Origin: IDS-8 sp964607425
GTDB taxonomy: Bacteria > Pseudomonadota > Gammaproteobacteria > Steroidobacterales > Woeseiaceae
Assembly (NCBI GenBank): GCA_964607425.1
Contig: CAZSKQ010000006.1
Location: 1 to 64,000 of the forward strand
Reading direction: 5' to 3'
Length of the DNA stretch: 64,000 nucleotides
The notes under the pieces are model-generated. The model was not told the origin of the DNA. It searched no databases and saw only the letters and a list, made by a program, of their open reading frames with translations. Of the stretch, positions 58,691 through 64,000 are shown piece by piece. Position numbers and translations under genes: made by a program. Numbering within the stretch: the first letter of the stretch is position 1; each line of letters opens with the position of its first letter.

Positions 58691-60589
58691 ATGAGAATGT
58701 ACGCCACCCTGCTGATGGCCGGTTTTTTTGCCCTGTCCGGCGTTACGGTCTCGCAAGCCGCCGCGGTCACACCGATCGTGGACAGCGCGAAGTCGGGGGA
58801 TACCGAGACGCTGCGCACCCTCCTGCGCAACGGCGGTGACGCCGACGAGGTGCAGGCGGACGGCCGCAGCGCCCTGCATTTCGCGGCCGACGAAGGCAAC
58901 CTGGAGCTCGTCCGGATGCTCATCCACGCCGGGGCGAACGTCGACGTCGGCACGCGCATTGGTGCCTATACACCCTTGCACATGGCGAGCCGGAACGGTC
59001 ACGCGGAAGTCATGCGCGCACTGCTCGCGGCGGGCGCGAACCTGCGCGCCGCAACCACCAACTCGGGCGTGCTGCCGCTCCACCTGGCGGCGGCGTCGGA
59101 CAATCCGGAGGCAGTACGCGTGCTCATCGAAGCCGGTGCGGACGTAAATGCCCGCGAGGGCTCCTGGCAGCAGACGCCGCTCGTGTTCGCGGCCGCCGGC
59201 AACCGGGTCGACAATATTCGCCTGCTGCTCGCGGCCGGCGCCGACTTGTCGTTGACGTCCGCCGTCGTGGACGTGGTAGCGCAGGAGAAAGGGGACAAGG
59301 CGGCCGACAAGCGCATCGTGCAGGTGCTTGCGAACTTCAAGGAATTGGCCGGCGGCGGCCCGGACTGGCAGCCCGAGCCGGCACAGGTGCAGGCAGCGAT
59401 CGAGCTCGGGCGCGACATCCAGCGCAACTGGCCGAACGTGCCCGACCCGGACTGCGATCCGCGGGAGCAAAGCAGCGACGAGGACGAAGCAAGACCCGCG
59501 CGGCCGCTACCGGCACATTGCGTTGCCGCCGAGGGCGGTGCCGCAGCGGAGGCCGCGGTGGCGGAGGAACCGGAGCCCAGGCGGCCCAGCTACGGCGAGC
59601 TGGTCGGCGGCTGGGGCGGACTGACGCCGCTGCTGCACGCCGTGCGGCAGGGTCACGAAGAGGCAGCGCTCGCGCTGCTCGAAGCCGGCGCCGACATCAA
59701 CCAGCCGTCGGTGGGCGATCACACCACGCCGCTCTTGATGGCGGCGCTGAACGGCCAGTTCGATCTTGCAATGGTGCTCCTGGCGCACGGCGCGGACCCG
59801 AACATCGCCAGCATCGCCGGGACCGCACCCCTGTTCGCGACACTCGAACGGCAATGGGCGCCATGGGCTCACTACGCCCATCCCGTCGACTACCAACGGC
59901 AGCAAACGACCCACCTGGAGCTGATGGCGGCGCTGCTCGAGGCCGGTGCGGACCCGAACGCAAGGCTTGCAAAGCATCTCTGGTACTCCGAGTACACGAC
60001 CATGGTATTCGTGCCGGCGGGCCTGCACTACGACGGCGCCACGCCCTTCTGGCGCGCGGCGCAGGCGCTGGACGTGGCAGCGATGAAATTGCTCAGGGCC
60101 CATGGCGCCGATCCTTCGATCGCGACGCGCAAGGTGCCCACGCGGAAGCGGCGCGGCGCCATGCCGGGCGAGCAGGAGGAAGATCATTCCGGCCTGCCGG
60201 AAGTACCGGTCGGCGGACCGTGGATCTATCCGGTACACGCCGCGGCGGGCGCGGGCTACGGCCAGTACTTCATGGCCCACGCCCACCGGCACGTGCCCGG
60301 CAACTGGCTGAACGCCGTCAGGTACCTCGTCGAGGAATGCGGCGCCGACGTGAATGCGCGCGACGGCAACGGCTACACACCCCTGCACCATGCCGCCTCC
60401 CGCGGCGACAACGAGCTGATCCAGTACCTGCTCGGCAAGGGCGCCGACGTGATGGCCGTGAGCCGCTCCGGCCAGACCACCGCGGACATGGCGAACGGAC
60501 CGACGCAACGGGTGGCACCATTCCCGGACACCATCGCGCTGCTGGTCGAGCTGGGCGCTATCAACAACCACAACTGCGTCTCCTGCTGA
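58691..60589 (+). CDS. exported ankyrin-repeat protein
   Basis: This 632-residue protein has a signal peptide (about 1-24, ending VSQAAA) and about nine ankyrin repeats in three groups: about 25-190, about 310-410 and about 535-610. The groups are separated by non-repeat linkers (Glu/Ala-rich near 245-300). Typical units are GRSALHFAADEGNLELVRM and GYTPLHHAASRGDNELIQYL. It ends with NNHNCVSC, a terminal Cys pair. Ankyrin proteins commonly follow DUF1592/DUF1552 pairs and probably serve as periplasmic scaffolds. Confidence 0.9.
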   Translation: MRMYATLLMAGFFALSGVTVSQAAAVTPIVDSAKSGDTETLRTLLRNGGDADEVQADGRSALHFAADEGNLELVRMLIHAGANVDVGTRIGAYTPLHMASRNGHAEVMRALLAAGANLRAATTNSGVLPLHLAAASDNPEAVRVLIEAGADVNAREGSWQQTPLVFAAAGNRVDNIRLLLAAGADLSLTSAVVDVVAQEKGDKAADKRIVQVLANFKELAGGGPDWQPEPAQVQAAIELGRDIQRNWPNVPDPDCDPREQSSDEDEARPARPLPAHCVAAEGGAAAEAAVAEEPEPRRPSYGELVGGWGGLTPLLHAVRQGHEEAALALLEAGADINQPSVGDHTTPLLMAALNGQFDLAMVLLAHGADPNIASIAGTAPLFATLERQWAPWAHYAHPVDYQRQQTTHLELMAALLEAGADPNARLAKHLWYSEYTTMVFVPAGLHYDGATPFWRAAQALDVAAMKLLRAHGADPSIATRKVPTRKRRGAMPGEQEEDHSGLPEVPVGGPWIYPVHAAAGAGYGQYFMAHAHRHVPGNWLNAVRYLVEECGADVNARDGNGYTPLHHAASRGDNELIQYLLGKGADVMAVSRSGQTTADMANGPTQRVAPFPDTIALLVELGAINNHNCVSC

Positions 60590-60731
60590 CCGGGGTCTGA
60601 AACCGCGCCGCCCAATTGGGGGACGGCGCGCGCACTGCTCCGTCGCTGGGGGAAATCTCTACAGCGTTCCTGGCACGGACAGGGGTGACTGCTCCGTCGC
60701 TGAGGGGAAGCGCTGGGGCGGATCCCGGGCA

Positions 60732-60818
60732 TCAGCGGGGGGTCCCTGGCGGAATGGCTCCCTACGGGCCCTGCGGGCCCTTCGGTCCGCTTTATTTCCG
60801 CCAGGGACCCCCCGCTGA
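60732..60818 (-). repeat. palindromic hairpin element, copy 1 (inverted orientation)
   Basis: Perfect 23-bp inverted arms (60732-60754 and 60796-60818) enclose a 41-base core. The core is the reverse complement of that in copies 2 and 3, with two differences. The arms differ from those of the other copies. Confidence 0.8.
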
Positions 60819-60931
60819 CACCCGGAATCCTCGTGCTTCGTGCGTCGGAGGTGCCCCTTCGTTTGCGAACGTTCAACCGACCGCAGGCGCTTTCGATTCC
60901 GCCACGGACGGCAGGGGGCGGAGCCGTGACC

Positions 60932-61012
60932 GGGGGGTGCCCTTTGTGGAAATAAAGCGGACCGGAGGGCCCGCAGGGCCCGGAGGGAGCCATTCCTCAA
61001 AGGGCACCCCCC
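60932..61012 (+). repeat. palindromic hairpin element, copy 2
   Basis: The 20-bp arms (60932-60951 and 60993-61012, one mismatch) enclose the 41-base core that includes AATAAAGCGGACCGG and GGGCCCGCAGGGCCC. Confidence 0.8.
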
Positions 61013-61115
61013 GGTTGCGGCTCCGCCGGGCTTCGGCGCAATGCCCACCCCGGTTGCGGCTCCGCCTGGCCTCGGCGCAATGCCCACCCCGGTTGCGGCT
61101 CCGCCCGGCCTCGGT
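61013..61115. repeat. 39-bp tandem repeats (about 2.6 units)
   Basis: Units start at 61013, 61052 and 61091 with GGTTGCGGCTCCGCC and end with GCAATGCCCACCCC. The same unit recurs at 61379, 61418 and after the N gap. Confidence 0.85.
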
Positions 61116-61130
61116 GAGGCGGCGGGTGCC

Positions 61131-61199
61131 ATGGGAACGCGCATTGCGCGCGGTGCCCGGACAAGGACAGGTGGCATCGCGCGCACGGCGCGCTCCTAC
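61131..61199. repeat. second pair of inverted REP-like elements
   Basis: Units at 61131-61157 (degenerate) and 61173-61199 (26-27 bp, close match to 14257-14283) are in inverted orientation with a 15-base spacer. The layout is the same as the pair at 14216-14283. Confidence 0.7.
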
Positions 61200-61237
61200 G
61201 CGGGTAACCGAACGTTTCGGCTACTGCCGATGAAGGT

Positions 61238-61453
61238 TTCAACCCACCGCAGGCGCTTTCGATTCCGCCACGGACGGCAGGGGGCGGAGCCGTGACCGGG
61301 GGGTGCCCTTTGTGGAAATAAAGCGGACCGGAGGGCCCGCAGGGCCCGGAGGGAGCCATTCCACAAAGGGCACCCCCCGGTTGCGGCTCCGCCGGGCCTC
61401 GGCGCAATGCCCACCCCGGTTGCGGCTCCGCCCGGCTCCTCGGCGCAACGCCC
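61238..61453. repeat. duplicated segment, second copy
   Basis: Second copy of the 60872-61115 segment. It runs into the N gap, so its true length is not known. Confidence 0.8.
61298..61378 (+). repeat. palindromic hairpin element, copy 3
   Basis: Perfect 20-bp arms (61298-61317 and 61359-61378) enclose the same 41-base core as copy 2. The arm mismatch of copy 2 is absent. Confidence 0.8.
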
Positions 61454-61553
61454 NNNNNNNNNNNNNNNNNNNNNNNNNNNNNNNNNNNNNNNNNNNNNNN
61501 NNNNNNNNNNNNNNNNNNNNNNNNNNNNNNNNNNNNNNNNNNNNNNNNNNNNN
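61454..61553. other. assembly gap of 100 N
   Basis: Exactly 100 N lie within the 39-bp tandem repeats. Such a round number usually marks a scaffold gap of unknown real length. Confidence 0.98.
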
Positions 61554-61650
61554 TCGGCGCAATGCCCACCCCGGTTGCGGCTCCGCCCGGCTCCTCGGCG
61601 CAACGCCCAACCGCCTGCAGCTCCGCCAGCCGCAGCGGAAGTTGCAGCCG

Positions 61651-62547
61651 TCAGCGCGCTTCGATCTTCTCGCGGATGACCTCCGCCGTGTAGCGGGCGC
61701 GGTAATCCACCATTTTCCGGCCGATGTCGACGTACTTCGCCTTCGGCTGCAGGTCGATGCCGTTGATTGACGCGAGTCCGGCTTTGACCCGGTCGTCGTA
61801 GCGGACGGAGGCCGGATCGGCCACCATCATCATGGTGGTGACCCAGATGTCGTCGTGGTGCCCGTCACTGCGCGTTTCCTTGATTCCAAGCTCCTTCTCG
61901 GAATATTCCATCGTCACTTCCCACCCCGGCGTGTAGAACTCACCCACGAAGTGCGCACGCGCGCCGGAATCCGCCCAGCGCCGGTTCAGCTCTTCGGCGG
62001 CGGCGGCCATGCCCCGCTGGTTGCCGCCGCTGTCGCCGATGAAGGCGATGTCGGTAAAGCCGTGCTGTTTCAGGCTGCTCGCAATGTCCACGAGCAGCGC
62101 CTGGAAGGTTTCGTCCCGCACGCTGATGGTGCCGGCGAAGTGCATGGATCCCGAGGGCGGCGAAATATTGCCTTCGGGGACGAACGGCACGATAGGCGCG
62201 CAGAGCGCGTTGCCGAGCTCGTGAGCGATGGCCGGACAGAGCGATTCGAGGATGACGTTGTGCTTGCCCGTGGCGAGGTAAGGCCCGTTCTGCTCCACGC
62301 CGCCGGTCGGGATGATCGCGATAGTGTCCCCGGCCGCGATCCGGTCCCGCACGTCCAGGTAGGTGAGATCCTCGATCCAGACGGAGTCGCGGGGTCCGAG
62401 CGGATTCTCGGCCGACTTCAGCTCCTGGATGCGCTGCTCGCGATCCTGCGCATTCGCCGGAGCCGCCGCGAGAAGCGCGCCGGCCGTGAATGCAACGAGC
62501 AAAGCTGCCGCACTGCGAAACCTTCGGGTAACTTGTCCAATGCTCAT
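61651..62547 (-). CDS. exported creatininase-family amidohydrolase
   Basis: This 298-residue protein has a signal peptide (cleavage near ANAQ, about residue 34) and a creatininase-fold domain (about 55-270). Metal and catalytic residues are placed as in the family: IPTGGVEQNGPYLATGKHN, then FIGDSGGNQRGM and the SDGHHDDI segment. Creatininase-family enzymes hydrolyse cyclic amides. The signal peptide is unusual and suggests a periplasmic substrate. Its ATG overlaps the TGA of the aminotransferase gene by 4 bases. Confidence 0.88.
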   Translation of the reverse strand: MSIGQVTRRFRSAAALLVAFTAGALLAAAPANAQDREQRIQELKSAENPLGPRDSVWIEDLTYLDVRDRIAAGDTIAIIPTGGVEQNGPYLATGKHNVILESLCPAIAHELGNALCAPIVPFVPEGNISPPSGSMHFAGTISVRDETFQALLVDIASSLKQHGFTDIAFIGDSGGNQRGMAAAAEELNRRWADSGARAHFVGEFYTPGWEVTMEYSEKELGIKETRSDGHHDDIWVTTMMMVADPASVRYDDRVKAGLASINGIDLQPKAKYVDIGRKMVDYRARYTAEVIREKIEAR

Positions 62548-63728
62548 CGGCTTTTTCCTTTTTCAGCGTGCTTTTCCAGCAGGGCGGCGAGGCGGCTCAC
62601 GCCCTCCACGATGTCCGCTTCGGTGTAATGCGCAAAGCTCAAGCGCAAGTAGTCGCGCGAGCCGTCGCCGGCGGCGGAAAAAAGGCCGCCCGGCTGGAAT
62701 CCGGTCTGGAACTCACGGGCATGGGTTTTCAGCTCGCTCGTGTCCGTGCGGGCAAGCATCCTGAGCCAGAAGAAGTAGCCGCCGTCGGGCACCTGCCACT
62801 CGAGGAACTCCGCGGCTTCGGCACGCAGCGCGCGATCCATCGCGGCCACGCGCTCCCGGAACGCTTGCCGCAGCCGCTCGATCAAACCGTCCAGGAGGCC
62901 ATCCTCAATCGCGTAGCGCACTATGTGGGACGCAAACTGGTTCAGGCTGCCGCCGCTGTTGACGATCCCGCTCGCGAGCAGGCGGCCCATGAGCTCGGCG
63001 TTGGTCTGGATCCAGCCCACGCGCAGCGCCGGGGCCAGTATCTTGGAAAAAGACCCCATGGACAGGACGTTACCCTTGTCGGCCAAGGTGCCGAGGGCCG
63101 GTGGCGGCGGGTCGCCGTACCAGAGCATCTGGTAGACCTCGTCCGCGGCAATGATGAAGCCGTACTTGTTGCTCAGTTCGACGAGGCGGGCGCGCCGCTC
63201 CTGCGACATCGTCACGCCGGTGGGATTGTGATAGCTCGGAATCGTGTACAGGAGGGTGGGCCGGTGCCACACGAGCTCGCGCTCCAGGGTATTTATATCG
63301 AGGCCGTTCTCGTCGACAGGAATGCCGACTACCTCGAGGCCGTGGTCGCGCAGTATCTGGAAAGCAAGGAAGTAGCTCGGATCCTCGACGAAGACGGTAT
63401 CGCCCGGCCGGGTGAAGCGGCTGCACACGAAATCCAGAGCCTGTGAATTACCGGCCGTCAGCAGCAGCGTCTCGGGCGGCGCCGGCTGCCCATATTCGCG
63501 CGCCAGGAAATCGCCAAGCGCCGCGCGAAACCTGATGTCGCCCTGGGTCGCCCCGTAGTTCAGGTCCAGCGGCTGCGCGTGCGCGAAAAAGCTTTCGCTG
63601 GCCGCGTGGACGAGCTCCAGCGGCAGGAGGTCGGGCGCAGGCTGGCCGATGCCGAAGTTGATATGACCCGGTTCCGGCGTGTCGTCGAACGTCACGACGG
63701 CTGCGGCGCGCCCTCTGCTCATCTGCAT
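62544..63728 (-). CDS. PLP-dependent aminotransferase (class I/II)
   Basis: This 394-residue enzyme is a fold-type I aminotransferase of the 2-aminoadipate/MocR-related kind: INFGIGQPAPDLLP, YTIPSYHNPTGVTMS, IAADEVYQMLWYG and the PLP-binding Lys in SMGSFSKILAPALRVGW. No DNA-binding domain is attached. The start at 63728 (MQMSRG) follows GGGGAG. It overlaps the downstream creatininase gene by 4 bases and follows a symporter gene, so the three probably serve uptake and breakdown of one nitrogen compound. Confidence 0.92.
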   Translation of the reverse strand: MQMSRGRAAAVVTFDDTPEPGHINFGIGQPAPDLLPLELVHAASESFFAHAQPLDLNYGATQGDIRFRAALGDFLAREYGQPAPPETLLLTAGNSQALDFVCSRFTRPGDTVFVEDPSYFLAFQILRDHGLEVVGIPVDENGLDINTLERELVWHRPTLLYTIPSYHNPTGVTMSQERRARLVELSNKYGFIIAADEVYQMLWYGDPPPPALGTLADKGNVLSMGSFSKILAPALRVGWIQTNAELMGRLLASGIVNSGGSLNQFASHIVRYAIEDGLLDGLIERLRQAFRERVAAMDRALRAEAAEFLEWQVPDGGYFFWLRMLARTDTSELKTHAREFQTGFQPGGLFSAAGDGSRDYLRLSFAHYTEADIVEGVSRLAALLEKHAEKGKSR

Positions 63729-63772
63729 GTTTGTGCTCCCCGGTCCTGGTGCGTCCTGTTCCGCCGGACCGC

Positions 63773-64000
63773 CTAAGCCGAAACTTCCTCGGCCGTTTGC
63801 GTACGCTGGTAGTTGAGTCCCAGGAAAACAACAATCGAAACCAGGAGCCCCGGCCATAGCGGATCCAGCGCGAAAATGCCGCCTTCGCCGGCCATGGCCC
63901 GCCAGCCGAGGACGGTCGCGAGCGACAGGCATATGCTCCAGAACGCCGCCGTCGGATCGGCACGCCGCCAGAACATCGCCGCCATGGTAGGCAGGAACAG
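63773..64000 (-). CDS. sodium:solute symporter, C-terminal part (cut by the window end)
   Basis: The minus-strand frame is open to the window edge, and only the last 75 residues are present. It ends with two hydrophobic helices (AAFWSICLSLATVLGW and DPLWPGLLVSIVVFLGLNY) and a short polar tail. The FLPTMAAMFWRRADPTAAF pattern is typical of the last helices of SSS-family sodium/substrate symporters. It lies 44 bases upstream of the aminotransferase gene. The full-length family is about 450-550 residues. Confidence 0.7.
   Translation of the reverse strand: MFLPTMAAMFWRRADPTAAFWSICLSLATVLGWRAMAGEGGIFALDPLWPGLLVSIVVFLGLNYQRTQTAEEVSA

Larger units (their letters stand above)
60872..61115. repeat. 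duplicated segment, first copy
   Basis: This segment repeats with an offset of 366 bases at 61238-61453 with few differences. It includes a hairpin element (60932-61012) and the following 39-bp tandem units. Confidence 0.8.
60590..61650. other. repeat-rich non-coding block with assembly gap
   Basis: No real gene is seen. Open frames here arise from tandem repeats whose period is a multiple of three and from hairpin elements. The block contains three core-plus-arms hairpins, a 366-bp-offset duplication, 39-bp tandem units, a REP-like pair and 100 N. Confidence 0.85.

Noticed and set aside
60616..61603. Several frames of 100-200 codons in the repeat block
   Set aside because: They are made of tandem 13-residue repeats or hairpin elements and some run through the N gap. 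They have no ribosome sites.
1..64000. CRISPR arrays, phage genes, IS transposases, tRNA or rRNA genes
   Set aside because: None was seen. The holin-family protein at 10495-10896 is a YqjE-like chromosomal protein, not evidence of a prophage.

Overview
This is a 64 kb chromosomal segment of a high-GC, Gram-negative bacterium, most likely a gammaproteobacterium of the Steroidobacter/Nevskia/Woeseia kind. The main clues are an AcrAB-type efflux pair, a TonB-dependent receptor, two high-potential iron-sulfur proteins (HiPIPs), MntP, DsbA, DjlA, a YqjD/YqjE-like operon, a FADH2-dependent halogenase and DUF1592/DUF1552 gene pairs. The taxonomy is inference. A run of exactly 100 N (61454-61553) shows the sequence is a scaffolded draft. 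No rRNA, tRNA, CRISPR array, prophage or IS element was seen.

Region 1 (about 0.2-20 kb and again 35-40 kb) is rich in small envelope and stress proteins: entericidin-like lipoproteins, CsbD, DUF1328, Fe-superoxide dismutase, a PRC-barrel lipoprotein, DUF883, a YqjE-like membrane protein, a BON-domain protein, dodecin, HiPIP and two ferritin-like proteins. They are interleaved with signalling genes: a lone receiver, an NtrC-type sigma54 activator, a tiny H-box protein, a GGDEF response regulator and two sensor kinases. Ten sigma54 (RpoN) -24/-12 promoters were read directly. Seven carry an exact TGGCAC-N5-TTGC and all ten have the required GG-N10-GC spacing. All lie just upstream of these stress or signalling genes. 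Several have TGTAA-type repeats 60-150 bp upstream. The simplest reading is one RpoN-dependent envelope-stress regulon, perhaps driven by the activator encoded at 3129-4448.

Region 2 (20-35 kb) is housekeeping and transport: DsbA, MntP, a PAP2 phosphatase, a DOPA-dioxygenase/MFS pair, a phospholipase-D/cardiolipin-synthase-like protein, DUF2909, DjlA, a MaoC dehydratase, a lipoprotein adaptor plus RND pump plus TetR operon with a TetR-like operator, a DGPF protein and an aromatic amino acid decarboxylase. A tryptophan-halogenase-like enzyme and an exported unknown follow at 39.8-42.1 kb.

Region 3 (42.1-60.6 kb) is the most distinctive part. An eight-gene minus-strand cluster encodes, in transcription order, HiPIP, a tri-haem cytochrome c, a TonB receptor, a DUF1595/1592/1588/1585 lipoprotein with one haem motif, a Tat-exported DUF1552 protein, a secreted-repeat protein, an unknown secreted protein and an IclR regulator. 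Across a short gap, on the plus strand, a nitrilase is followed by a second DUF1592 (di-haem)/DUF1552 pair and an exported ankyrin-repeat protein. These look like two versions of an uncharacterised periplasmic redox system, the first with its own uptake, electron transfer and regulator genes.

Region 4 (60.6-64 kb) holds a repeat-rich intergenic block and then a minus-strand operon of sodium:solute symporter (cut by the window end), PLP aminotransferase and exported creatininase-family hydrolase. The block contains hairpin elements with a conserved core and covarying arms, REP-like pairs, 39-bp tandem repeats, a 366-bp-offset duplication and the assembly gap.
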